Below are positions 52,227-61,124 of a stretch of 64,000 nucleotides of DNA, in pieces. Made by a program: the position numbers and the translations under genes. The stretch's first letter is position 1; every line of letters starts with the position of its first letter. Location of the stretch: the NCBI GenBank assembly GCA_017520425.1, contig JAFXFO010000024.1, positions 124,001 to 188,000 on the forward strand, written 5' to 3'. Below the pieces are notes generated by a model. The model saw only the letters and a program-made list of their open reading frames with translations, did no database searches and was not told the DNA's origin. The DNA is from Lachnospiraceae bacterium (GTDB lineage Bacteria; Bacillota; Clostridia; Lachnospirales; Lachnospiraceae).

Positions 52227-53729
52227 TTACTCTTTTGTTTCCGCTTCTTTCTTGGAAGCATTCTGATTGCTTCGTATATCCACAACCGGTCCTCCGATTC
52301 CCATGATATATTCTCTGGTAATGGTGACACTACCGATATTATCGTCCTTGGGAATCTCATACATGATATCCAGCATAAATTCCTCTATGATAGAACGCAA
52401 CGCTCTGGCGCCTGTATCCTTTTCCATAGCCTTTTCCGCAATAGCTTCCAATGCTTCATCATTAAACTCCAGCTTTACTTCATCCAGCTCCAACAGCTTC
52501 TGATACTGCTTTAAGATGGCATTCTTAGGCTCTTTCAGTATCTTCACCATCATCTCCTTGGTAAGCCCCTCTAAAGTATAGATAATAGGCAATCGTCCCA
52601 AAAATTCGGGAATCATACCAAATTTTCTCAAATCTTCCACGGTTACCTTGGAAAGAATGTTTTTCTCCTTATCAAAAGCATCCTTCAGCATGGCATTGAA
52701 GCCTATGGAAGCAGTCTTAGTTAGTCTCTCCTTGATAATGTCTTCCAAATCCGGGAAGGCACCGCCGCAAATAAATAAAATATTCTTGGTATTTACGGTG
52801 GCCAAAGGAACCATGGCATTCTTGCTGTTGGCACCTACCGGAACCTCTACCTCAGCTCCTTCCAGAAGCTTCAGCATACCCTGCTGTACACTTTCACCGC
52901 TCACATCACGGGAATTGGTATTTTTCTTTTTGGCAATCTTATCGATTTCATCAATAAAGATAATACCTCTTTCCGCTTTCTCCACATCATTGTCCGCAGC
53001 AGCCAAAAGCTTGGATACCACACTTTCAATATCATCACCGATATATCCTGCCTCCGTCAAGGAAGTGGCATCTGCAATAGCCAAGGGCACGTCCAACAAT
53101 CTGGCAAGAGTCTTTACCAGATAGGTTTTTCCACTACCGGTGGGACCTATCATCAGCATATTGGACTTCTCAATCTCTATTTCATCCATGGTTCCGGTAG
53201 CCACACGCTTATAATGGTTGTAAACTGCTACTGAGATTACTTTTTTCGCATGTTCCTGTCCCACCACATATTCATCCAGACTGGCTTTAATCTTGTGGGG
53301 AGCCGGAATATCCTTGATATTCAGTACCGGCTTGGTATCTTCCGCCTTCTTTTTCTTCTTCAGCTTCTGCTTATTGGGAATCCCGCCGCTGCCCTGCAAA
53401 TCAGACATATTTACAAAACGGATGTTGGGAAATCCTCCCTTCATAATCTGGTCCATGTCCTTCTTAAAAGCCGGATCATTTAGCATACCCTGATAATCAA
53501 ACTGGCTGACGGACTCCATGGTTTTGTGCATACAGTCATCACACACGCAAATATTATTGGGAAGCTTAAACATTTTTCCGGCTTTGCTTTCCGGTCTGCG
53601 ACATACAAAACAGACATCTTCGTACTCGTTGTCTTTGTCCTCAGACTGCTTTTCGGAATCCGAGTCCTTTTCTTCTTCTGCTACATCCTCTATGATTAAA
53701 TCGTTCTCCTCATCATAAAAATCTGCCAT
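52227..53729 (-). CDS. clpX: ClpX-like AAA+ unfoldase with altered substrate loop
   Basis: AAA+ protein of 500 residues versus about 420 for standard ClpX. The start at 53729 (MADFYDEEND) follows GGAGG. An acidic tail of about 37 residues precedes the zinc-binding domain (Cys 40, 43, 63, 66), then a Lys-rich linker (KLKKKKK). The AAA+ core has IGPTGSGKTYL (Walker A), IIFIDEIDK (Walker B), pore loop EAGYIGDD and the ClpP-docking tripeptide IGF (342-344). The usual RKH loop (GGRKHP) is replaced by VGANSKNAMVP, so substrate recognition may differ. Gene neighbours are an HtrA-like protease and metal genes, not clpP, suggesting a second ClpX paralogue. Confidence 0.88.
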   Translation of the reverse strand: MADFYDEENDLIIEDVAEEEKDSDSEKQSEDKDNEYEDVCFVCRRPESKAGKMFKLPNNICVCDDCMHKTMESVSQFDYQGMLNDPAFKKDMDQIMKGGFPNIRFVNMSDLQGSGGIPNKQKLKKKKKAEDTKPVLNIKDIPAPHKIKASLDEYVVGQEHAKKVISVAVYNHYKRVATGTMDEIEIEKSNMLMIGPTGSGKTYLVKTLARLLDVPLAIADATSLTEAGYIGDDIESVVSKLLAAADNDVEKAERGIIFIDEIDKIAKKKNTNSRDVSGESVQQGMLKLLEGAEVEVPVGANSKNAMVPLATVNTKNILFICGGAFPDLEDIIKERLTKTASIGFNAMLKDAFDKEKNILSKVTVEDLRKFGMIPEFLGRLPIIYTLEGLTKEMMVKILKEPKNAILKQYQKLLELDEVKLEFNDEALEAIAEKAMEKDTGARALRSIIEEFMLDIMYEIPKDDNIGSVTITREYIMGIGGPVVDIRSNQNASKKEAETKE

Positions 53730-53759
53730 AATATCCTCCAATTCAGCTCAAATGAGTTA

Positions 53760-53781
53760 CCCCGGGGAAGCATCCCCGGGG
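53760..53781. terminator. GC-rich hairpin after HtrA-like gene
   Basis: CCCCGGGGA, loop AGCA, TCCCCGGGG. The minus strand lacks a strong T-run (TAACTCATTTG), so it may be a 3' stabiliser or a weak terminator between the protease and clpX genes. Confidence 0.6.
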
Positions 53782-53814
53782 ATATCTTGTTTTTCAGTAT
53801 AACATACCTACTTG

Positions 53815-55263
53815 CTATTTGTCATCAGGTCTTTTGCCAAGTGTCAGGGTAATTGCTTTCTCCACATAGCTACCCTCCACCTGTCTCATAATGACAATCT
53901 CAACCTCACTGCCCGGTCCGTTGTAAGTCAATTCCTCCTGCAGTTCTTCAAAGGTTGTTATCTTGGTACCATCAAATTTCACAATAATATCATTATTCAG
54001 AATACCTGCCTGATCCGCCGGTGATCCCTCCGCTACGCTACGGATAAATACACCTCTGGGGAAATTGTAGTATTCCACCAGTTCATCAGGAACGGTAATG
54101 GGATTCTCAATTCCGATATAACCCACCTTATCCGCCTTCAGCTTCACTTCCTTGTTCATCAGCTCACCGATAATGGGCTCTGCTGCGGTAATCGGAATGG
54201 CATATCCCATACCCTCTACCAGAGTACCGCCGATTTTATTCGAGTTAATACCGATTACCTCACCATTGATATTCAATAGTGCGCCGCCGGAATTACCCTG
54301 ATTAATCGCTGCATCAGTCTGTATAAAGGTTCCTTTTGAACCATCGGATAAACCTATCTCTCTATTTAATGCGCTGATATAACCACCCGTTACAGACTGT
54401 CCGTATCCCAATGCATTACCTATGGCAATAACGGGTTCTCCCAACTTCAAAGCATCGCTGTCCCCCATCTGGGCAATGGCAATGGCTTCCTTTACTTCAT
54501 CCGGAATATTACTCAAGGGAATGGTAATTACTGCCAAATCCATGTCTGCATCTCTGCCCTTAATCTGTGCCTCTATCACGCTGCCGTCGATAAAGGTAAC
54601 CTCCAGCTTAACAGCATCTGCTACCACATGATTATTGGTGGCAATCATCAACTCCGTTTCATTCTGTGCAATAATAATACCGGAACCGCTGCTCTTACTT
54701 TCTTCGGTAAAGGTCTGACCCCAGTAATTAATTTTCTCCTGATAGGTGTTTTCGATAGATACCATGGCCGGCATCACCCTCTCTACCACATCCGAATAGT
54801 CGGAAGTAACCACCGTCACCTCTTTATCGGAGATATATTCTACCTTCTCATTCTTCTTATCTTCCACCTTGCTGATGGTAACTTCCTTACCATTGGTCTG
54901 ATAAACTTCCTCTACCGGGACTGTCGTCAAATCAATGATTTTGTCTACTACAAACAATCCCGCACCCGCAAATAATCCAAAACAAAGGCCACAGCAGGCT
55001 GCTGTCAAAATCTTACGGAAGATTCCGCCGCCGGACTTCTTAGCTTTCTTTTCCTTTTTGGATTTCTTTTCTGCAGGTTCCTGATTTAATTCATAGGTTT
55101 TGCTCTCAATGGTTGATACCGGTTCCTGCACCTTTTCCTCTTCCTGTATCTCTGCTGTTTCCTCAACCTTTTCTATCTCTATAGGTTCCTGTGACTTCAC
55201 AGAATCCTCAGTACTTACCTGCTCTGCCATCATATCCTTCTTTCCATCCAACTCGTTATACAT
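53815..55263 (-). CDS. HtrA/DegP-like membrane-anchored serine protease
   Basis: Protein quality-control protease of 482 residues. The cytoplasmic N-terminus is long and Glu/Lys-rich (to about 80), followed by one helix (about 86-108), a linker, and a trypsin-like domain facing outwards with His 212 (ATNNHVV), Asp 242 (DADMDLAV) and Ser 325 (QGNSGGALL). One PDZ domain lies at about 385-475 (YYNFPRGVFIRSVAEGSPAD). The start at 55263 follows GGAGG; an upstream in-frame start has no site. Co-oriented with clpX, 85 bases apart. Confidence 0.92.
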   Translation of the reverse strand: MYNELDGKKDMMAEQVSTEDSVKSQEPIEIEKVEETAEIQEEEKVQEPVSTIESKTYELNQEPAEKKSKKEKKAKKSGGGIFRKILTAACCGLCFGLFAGAGLFVVDKIIDLTTVPVEEVYQTNGKEVTISKVEDKKNEKVEYISDKEVTVVTSDYSDVVERVMPAMVSIENTYQEKINYWGQTFTEESKSSGSGIIIAQNETELMIATNNHVVADAVKLEVTFIDGSVIEAQIKGRDADMDLAVITIPLSNIPDEVKEAIAIAQMGDSDALKLGEPVIAIGNALGYGQSVTGGYISALNREIGLSDGSKGTFIQTDAAINQGNSGGALLNINGEVIGINSNKIGGTLVEGMGYAIPITAAEPIIGELMNKEVKLKADKVGYIGIENPITVPDELVEYYNFPRGVFIRSVAEGSPADQAGILNNDIIVKFDGTKITTFEELQEELTYNGPGSEVEIVIMRQVEGSYVEKAITLTLGKRPDDK

Positions 55264-55365
55264 TCTGTCATTCCTCCCTACTAACAAGCACATCCATCAG
55301 TATTTGGTCCATGAGCTTAGTATATTCACAATTTGTGATGAATCTGTGATTAAAAAATGAAACTG

Positions 55366-56442
55366 CTATGAACTTTTACTGCTACGGCCCACCGCAAAAG
55401 GAAAATATTTGTTTACCACCCATATAATGGGAATCTCCAACACAAATACAATTGTAACAATCACAAGACAAAACAAGATAGAATATATGGGTTCTATGGT
55501 AAGCAGTAATAACAGGCGAATGGCTATATACATCACCCTGAAATCCATATGTGTCACCATAATAACCAGGGAATTACGTCCGTAATACTCCATGATTTGT
55601 TGCAAGGGATTGTAAGGCAATCTCATCAGGCATTTACAAAGAAAAATAACCGTCATACTTCCTGTCACTGCAACTACCACATATAAAGGTGCGGATGTAA
55701 AACGCATGAAACGCAAATCCACCAGCCCGCTCATTTGAATAGACACAACAGTAATCACGCCAAATACAAGCGTCAGGCAGATATCTGCAAATCCCTTTAA
55801 CTTCTTTTCAAAAAATATTATTTCCGCAAAATAACCGGCTGCTAAAAAGCCCACACAAAACAGATTACGTATAAACATGGAGCAAACATCATGCAGCAAT
55901 CGATATGCCCTGCTTACAGCATGTATCCGGGCGAAATTCTGCTCATAATCATTTATTACAACGGCGCCCGTCACGATTACACACACACAAATCACAGTTC
56001 CCCATAGTGGAGTCTTCTTACGGATACCTATGAAGATAACCTCTCCCATAAACAGTGCCGGCAGAAACCATAAGGTGGATACCCCCTGCAAGCAACAGGA
56101 CTGGAACAATTGTCTTAACACCACATTCCATTCATCCAACCCTTTGATCCATATTCTGCTGCTTTCGATCAAAAAAGACAATAGGCTGAATATGGCATAG
56201 GGCACCATAATACTGACCAGCTTTTTCTTTATCAAACCGGCAAATAGTTTTTCTTCTTCTTTCTTCTTACGTATCAGGATGCCTGACACCAAAAAGAACA
56301 AGGGCATATGAAATGCAGTAACATATTGAAGCCATCCTGCACCAAGGTATTCGATGTGGCCTAAAACCACCAATACCATGCCGATTCCCCTTGCCATATC
56401 CAAATATGCAATTCGCTTTGTTTTTATATTACTGAGTTCCAT
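55366..56442 (-). CDS. Acyltransferase 3 family membrane protein
   Basis: Membrane acyltransferase of 358 residues with about ten helices. It begins RIAYLDMARGIGMVLVVLGH, the usual Acyl_transf_3 opening with the active-site His, and continues FHMPLFFLVSGILI. The start at 56442 follows AAAGGA. It is last in a run of surface-polysaccharide genes, so O-acetylation of a cell-surface glycan is likely. Confidence 0.85.
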   Translation of the reverse strand: MELSNIKTKRIAYLDMARGIGMVLVVLGHIEYLGAGWLQYVTAFHMPLFFLVSGILIRKKKEEEKLFAGLIKKKLVSIMVPYAIFSLLSFLIESSRIWIKGLDEWNVVLRQLFQSCCLQGVSTLWFLPALFMGEVIFIGIRKKTPLWGTVICVCVIVTGAVVINDYEQNFARIHAVSRAYRLLHDVCSMFIRNLFCVGFLAAGYFAEIIFFEKKLKGFADICLTLVFGVITVVSIQMSGLVDLRFMRFTSAPLYVVVAVTGSMTVIFLCKCLMRLPYNPLQQIMEYYGRNSLVIMVTHMDFRVMYIAIRLLLLLTIEPIYSILFCLVIVTIVFVLEIPIIWVVNKYFPFAVGRSSKSS

Positions 56443-56481
56443 GCATATCCTTTCCGGCCGCACACACATTTGTACAGATAT

Positions 56482-57489
56482 TTACTTAGTGTATCTGGTT
56501 TCCTCACTGGTTTTGCCATATCCCTTTGTAGCATCTATTTTTGCCACATCCTGTTTTCTCTTATCCTTTTCCCAATACTCCTTATTCATGGAAAAGGCCA
56601 CCACCCACTTTTGTGGCAATTTTTGATAACGTTTCCCTAAAAAGTAACCCATATATTTGCATCCGCTATGTAGGATTAGTTTAGGAATCAATTTACTCTT
56701 TTTTTGTTCCTTTAAATACTGCATGGTCGCCTTTACGCTTCGGATTCCTTCGCCTTCTGAAGGTACCTGTGCAAATACGTCGGGATGCTTTGCCTGGGAA
56801 ACTCCCAAATCAAAATTCCGGTGGAACTGCTGACCGGCCGTATAATTGTGTGAATGATATACACAAGCATCTGCCACATAAGCAATCTGATATCCCTTTT
56901 CGATTGCTTTGGCAGCGTAAATCATATCTTCATTAAAAATGGCCTGGCGGATAAATCCTCCCAGCTCATCATAGATTTTTCTGTCATAGGCACAGCAGAC
57001 ATTGGAACAAAAATACGTTTTAATTCCCAATGATTCCTTGTCCTTTAAGGATTTCAACATGGATTCTTCCGGGTAATTAAACATTCTCTGATAACTTTCT
57101 ATGACACCGCAATCCTCTTTGGGCAATTGTCTGGCATAAGCTGCCGCCACCTTCTTTTGTTCCAGTCCCTTAACAAGCCTCTCCACCAGTTCCAAATCTG
57201 CCGGTATGGCATCCTGAGTCATCATCACGAAAACATCCGCCTCAGATTTCTTGACTCCCATACATCTGGTATATCCATGATCAAACTCTTTCTTGGAAAT
57301 ATGGGTCACCTTGATATTATGATATTTTTCAAAAAAGCGGTTTTCGTAAGCCAGCTTATCAAAATATTTCTCTTCCGTATTCATGATAATAATCTGATTT
57401 ACGGGTAACGTCTGATTCTCCAATTTTTCAATCAATTCAAAAAAAGTCTTATCCGGCTTATATACCGGTATTATCACATCTATCTTCAT
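56482..57489 (-). CDS. GT2 glycosyltransferase (rhamnosyltransferase-like)
   Basis: Glycosyltransferase of 335 residues with GT-A fold. It has DVIIPVYKPDKTFFELIEKL, a DxD-like MMTQDAIPAD and FNEDMIYAAKAIEKG (catalytic ED). The C-terminal part has basic patches for membrane contact. ATG at 57489 follows GGTGG. Together with other GT2 genes it likely builds an exported polysaccharide; sugar donor is unknown. Confidence 0.85.
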   Translation of the reverse strand: MKIDVIIPVYKPDKTFFELIEKLENQTLPVNQIIIMNTEEKYFDKLAYENRFFEKYHNIKVTHISKKEFDHGYTRCMGVKKSEADVFVMMTQDAIPADLELVERLVKGLEQKKVAAAYARQLPKEDCGVIESYQRMFNYPEESMLKSLKDKESLGIKTYFCSNVCCAYDRKIYDELGGFIRQAIFNEDMIYAAKAIEKGYQIAYVADACVYHSHNYTAGQQFHRNFDLGVSQAKHPDVFAQVPSEGEGIRSVKATMQYLKEQKKSKLIPKLILHSGCKYMGYFLGKRYQKLPQKWVVAFSMNKEYWEKDKRKQDVAKIDATKGYGKTSEETRYTK

Positions 57490-57497
57490 AATCCACC

Positions 57498-57523
57498 AAA
57501 AAGGGAGCTTTTCAGCTCCCTTT
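57498..57523 (-). terminator. Terminator after LCP gene
   Basis: Minus strand AAAGGGAGCT, loop GAAA, AGCTCCCTTT followed by TTGG. The stem lies directly before the ribosome site of the GT2 gene. Confidence 0.82.
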
Positions 57524-57535
57524 GTTCTGCAATCA

Positions 57536-58642
57536 TTAATTTAAATAAGGTGCTGTATCTGACTTAATACGTTTACTGCATTCCTTTACTGCTTCTGAAA
57601 CCTGATAATCTTCCTTGTCAAAAAGAATCTCATGTAACCAAACAACATTCTTTTCCAAATCAATCGGTACTACACAGCTTCCGCTGGAACCGATATTATT
57701 CGTATCCAACCATTCCTGTTTCGGGAAACCGCCCTCATCCGTAATGTAATACTTTCCAATATTCTTTAACAATTCTACCATATCAGTTTCATCAACACTG
57801 GTATATACATGCTTAAGTACCTTAGGAAGTAAATCTGTCAATTCACTTAAGCTCATTTCCTTAGCCCGTTCTGACATAGCCTGCACAACTTCTCTCTGAC
57901 GGGCAGTACGCATGAAGTCATCACCCTTTGTATAACGGATACGACAATATGCTGCCGCCTGTAAACCATTTAATAGCTGACGACCGGTATCTGTAACAGG
58001 TACATATTCGCTCTTAGGAATATCTGTATCACGGATAATACTCAACTGATAATTATTGATATGCTCTAACTCAGCGCTGTCAATATCAATCCAAACACCG
58101 CCCAGACCATCAACACATTCCTTTACGGCATTGTATCCTACGGTTACGAAATCCGTAATTGCCAAATCCAAGTTCAGATTCAGCATACTCATAGCCTGCT
58201 TCGCACCATTAGCTGCATAAGCACCATTACACTTACCATATTTGTCATTACCTTTATTCAAATAGGTATCACGATATACGGAGAGCAGCTTAATCTCACC
58301 GGTATCCATATTCACGGAAGCAATCATAATAGTATCACTACGGCTACCCTTGTAAAGCTGTTCTGTTTTAACAGCATCCACACCAAAAAGAGCAATGTTC
58401 CAATAACCTTTTGATTTATCATTCTCCATGGAAGTATCTTTGTTTTCCAGACTTTCCTTTACCTCTGAATTTATTATAATATCGCTTTCTTCGATAGTTA
58501 CCATATGAGGTCCTTCTGTCTTATCAGTAGTTTCAAAAACCTTCCATACCACTAAAAGCATTGCTACTATAATCAGAATCTCAATCAGAAAAATAAAGAT
58601 TTTAAAACGTTGCTTTCCTTTTTTGTTTACTTTCGCTGCCAT
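57536..58642 (-). CDS. LytR-CpsA-Psr (LCP) family ligase
   Basis: LCP protein of 368 residues with a short cytoplasmic tail, one membrane helix (FIFLIEILIIVAMLLVVW) and an outward LCP domain: GSRSDTIMIASVN, LLSVYRDTYL, VNVG-like VTVGYNAVKECVDGLGGV, YCRIRYTKGDDFMRTARQREV. These proteins attach polymers such as teichoic acid or capsule to peptidoglycan. ATG at 58642 follows AAGGAGA. It sits 15 bases after the sugar transferase gene. Confidence 0.92.
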   Translation of the reverse strand: MAAKVNKKGKQRFKIFIFLIEILIIVAMLLVVWKVFETTDKTEGPHMVTIEESDIIINSEVKESLENKDTSMENDKSKGYWNIALFGVDAVKTEQLYKGSRSDTIMIASVNMDTGEIKLLSVYRDTYLNKGNDKYGKCNGAYAANGAKQAMSMLNLNLDLAITDFVTVGYNAVKECVDGLGGVWIDIDSAELEHINNYQLSIIRDTDIPKSEYVPVTDTGRQLLNGLQAAAYCRIRYTKGDDFMRTARQREVVQAMSERAKEMSLSELTDLLPKVLKHVYTSVDETDMVELLKNIGKYYITDEGGFPKQEWLDTNNIGSSGSCVVPIDLEKNVVWLHEILFDKEDYQVSEAVKECSKRIKSDTAPYLN

Positions 58643-58657
58643 TACAATTCTCCTTGC

Positions 58658-60067
58658 TTAATAGGCATTTTTGTTGATAAATCCGGTAATAAACGTCAGT
58701 AAAATTATCTTTATATCAAACGAAAATGTCCAATTCTCAATGTAATACAAATCATATTCTATTCTTTTCTTAATGGAGGTATCTCCACGATAACCGTTCA
58801 CCTGTGCCCAACCGGTCAGTCCCGGTCTCACCTGATGCTTTATCATATACCTGGGAATTTCTTCTTTAAATTTATCCACAAATAACGGTCTCTCCGGACG
58901 GGGACCTACCAGGCTCATATCTCCCTTTAAGATATTGAACAACTGTGGCAACTCATCCAGACTGGTTTTGCGTATAAACTTTCCTATTGGTGTCACTCTG
59001 GGGTCGTTCTTTACTGTCCATGCCTTTTTTTCATCCGCCTCAGTCTGTTGCTCCATACTGCGGAACTTATACATATAAAAGGGCACATTATGCAGTCCCA
59101 CTCTTTCCTGCTTAAAAATAATGGGTCCCGGACTGGTGATTTTCACCAACGCAGCAATCAACAGCAGAATGGGCGATGTAATCAAAATACCAAACAATGC
59201 ACCTGCAATATCCATTGCTCTTTTTATCACCATGTTCCCTGTATTGGTCAAAGGTACATAACGGATATTAATCACCGGCAAGCCCATCAAATCCTCTGTA
59301 TACGGACTGCTGGGAATCAGACTGTTATAATCGGGAATAAACTTAGTATGAACACCTGACTTCTCACATATGTTAACAATCTCTTCCAATCTGTCATAAT
59401 CACGAAGTGATAATGCAATTGCGATTTCGTCCAACTTGCTGTTTTGCAAAATCTCCTGCAATCTGTCGATTTCGCCCAACACCTTTATCCCTTTATACAA
59501 GGTATCCTGCGGAACAAAATCATCCAATACACCGCAGACAACATAGCCCCAATGAGGATTCCACTGCAAACGGTCGATATAGCTTTCGGCAGCCCTGGAA
59601 TACCCTACCACCAAAACATGCTTTAGATTATAACCCCTTTTACGCATAGAATGCAAGGTTTTTCGTAAAATAATGCGTGAAATTGTGGTAATTACAATAT
59701 TTAAGACATAAAAAAGGGCCATCATCGAACGGGAATAATTGATTTCCTGCACAAAGATATACAAAATCACAATGTACAGGGCCATTCCCACGGTGTTTGC
59801 CTTAATAATTGCGCCTATTTCCCGATGTTGCTTTCCGGTACGCTTGGGACCGTACACATTACATAAATAATATAACAGCACATATGCAGGCACCAAAAAA
59901 AGAAGCATACTAAAATAATCCTTGGGCGGAAGTACTCCAATCCCCATGGATCCGGCATCTATCACATAAAATTTTAAAACATATGCTAACGCATACGAAA
60001 TAGTGGTAATAAACGCATCCATTACCACATGCATTCTATTTAAAATCTTTTGGTTATCCTTTATCAT
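58658..60067 (-). CDS. Polyprenyl-phosphate sugar-1-phosphate transferase (WbaP-like)
   Basis: Initiating enzyme of polysaccharide synthesis, 469 residues: four N-terminal helices, a CoA-binding-like region (HVLVVGYSRAAESYIDRL, KVLGEIDRLQEIL) and a C-terminal bacterial sugar transferase domain with KRAMDIAGALFGILI, IFKQERVGLHNVPFYMYKF, RKTSLDELPQLFNILKGDMS and LVGPRPERP. It loads a hexose-phosphate on undecaprenyl phosphate at the inner face. The start at 60067 follows GGTGGCG; an upstream GTG is within that site. Followed directly by the LCP gene. Confidence 0.93.
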   Translation of the reverse strand: MIKDNQKILNRMHVVMDAFITTISYALAYVLKFYVIDAGSMGIGVLPPKDYFSMLLFLVPAYVLLYYLCNVYGPKRTGKQHREIGAIIKANTVGMALYIVILYIFVQEINYSRSMMALFYVLNIVITTISRIILRKTLHSMRKRGYNLKHVLVVGYSRAAESYIDRLQWNPHWGYVVCGVLDDFVPQDTLYKGIKVLGEIDRLQEILQNSKLDEIAIALSLRDYDRLEEIVNICEKSGVHTKFIPDYNSLIPSSPYTEDLMGLPVINIRYVPLTNTGNMVIKRAMDIAGALFGILITSPILLLIAALVKITSPGPIIFKQERVGLHNVPFYMYKFRSMEQQTEADEKKAWTVKNDPRVTPIGKFIRKTSLDELPQLFNILKGDMSLVGPRPERPLFVDKFKEEIPRYMIKHQVRPGLTGWAQVNGYRGDTSIKKRIEYDLYYIENWTFSFDIKIILLTFITGFINKNAY

Positions 60068-60128
60068 AAGCGCCACCCGTTTTCACGAATCTACTCATAT
60101 TTTACAATATTATTACAAAAAGCACAAC

Positions 60129-61106
60129 TCAATATTTCATTAAGAACCCAAACAGACTAATAAACTGCCTTATTTCTATCTTCAAATAATTGGTGAGATG
60201 CTTCCATCGGAAGCGAACCCTCTGCTTCCTGCCCTCTCCCAAGAGACCACTATATATCCCTTTCCAAAATCCCTTTGCATACAGCTTACCCATTTTCTTA
60301 CGGGTAAAGAACAAGCATTTCACGAAATACCCTGCCAATAAAAACGGGGCATTAATCAGAATCAATAACAGGGGCATGTTCTTAGCTATCACATAGCCGC
60401 TGTTGACCGACGCCAACTTGGTCTTAAATTCATTGTATCTGGAACCGCTGACCGCACTTCCCGCATGAACTACCCTGGCCTTGGGTTCGTACATATTACG
60501 ATAACCGTATATTCGGGCACGATATCCTAAGTCCACATCCTCTAAATAAGCAAAATGTCTCTCATCAAAAAAGCCGATTTTCTCCAGTATTGCTTTCCGA
60601 TAAATGGCAGCTCCGCCACAAGCCGAAAAGATTTCGGTCTTTTTTTCATATTCCTTGCTGTTCCGGCCTTTTCCTCTGGCATAAGCCCATCCCAGCAAAC
60701 AATAATTATCGCCGGCACCGTCTATAATATCCCGATTCTGCATGGAAAGCATCATGGCACTGACGGAGAAAATATCTTCCTTTTCTTCTATGGCTTCCAC
60801 CAAGGCTTTTACAAAATCCGCATGTACCATAGTATCATTGTTAAGCAGTATCACATAGGGGCTATTACTCTCCCGAATTCCTAAGTTTACAGCATGGCAA
60901 AAACCGGTATTCTCTTCCAGAGCAATCACCCTTGCCTCCGGATATTCTTCTTGTAATATCTCCAGACTGCCATCCTTTGAGCCATTGTCCACTACCAATA
61001 TCTCAAAATCCTTCATGCTCTGAAGACGCAGGGAATCCATGCAGTCCTGAATATACTTTATTCCGTTGTAATTGGGTATTACCACTGTTACTTTCGTTTC
61101 CTGCAT
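60129..61106 (-). CDS. GT2 family glycosyltransferase
   Basis: Glycosyltransferase of 325 residues: VTVVIPNYNGIKYIQDCMDS, ILVVDNGSKDGS, ENTGFCHAVNLG, ILLNNDTMV (DxD equivalent), CGGAAIYRKAILEKIGFFDE and YLEDVDLGYRARIYGY. The C-terminus has a membrane-associating hydrophobic stretch. ATG at 61106, 18 bases after the previous GT gene. Rhamnosyl- or glucosyl-transfer is possible. Confidence 0.9.
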   Translation of the reverse strand: MQETKVTVVIPNYNGIKYIQDCMDSLRLQSMKDFEILVVDNGSKDGSLEILQEEYPEARVIALEENTGFCHAVNLGIRESNSPYVILLNNDTMVHADFVKALVEAIEEKEDIFSVSAMMLSMQNRDIIDGAGDNYCLLGWAYARGKGRNSKEYEKKTEIFSACGGAAIYRKAILEKIGFFDERHFAYLEDVDLGYRARIYGYRNMYEPKARVVHAGSAVSGSRYNEFKTKLASVNSGYVIAKNMPLLLILINAPFLLAGYFVKCLFFTRKKMGKLYAKGFWKGIYSGLLGEGRKQRVRFRWKHLTNYLKIEIRQFISLFGFLMKY

Positions 61107-61124
61107 GGTTACTCCTTTCCTCTC

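Noticed and set aside
52227-53741. Upstream TTG start for the ClpX-like gene at 53741
   Set aside because: The TTG lies within the GGAGG ribosome site that serves the ATG at 53729.
55326-55338. Short palindrome TCACAATTTGTGA upstream of the HtrA-like gene
   Set aside because: It is single and short, and no convincing -35/-10 pair is next to it; chance is likely in AT-rich DNA.
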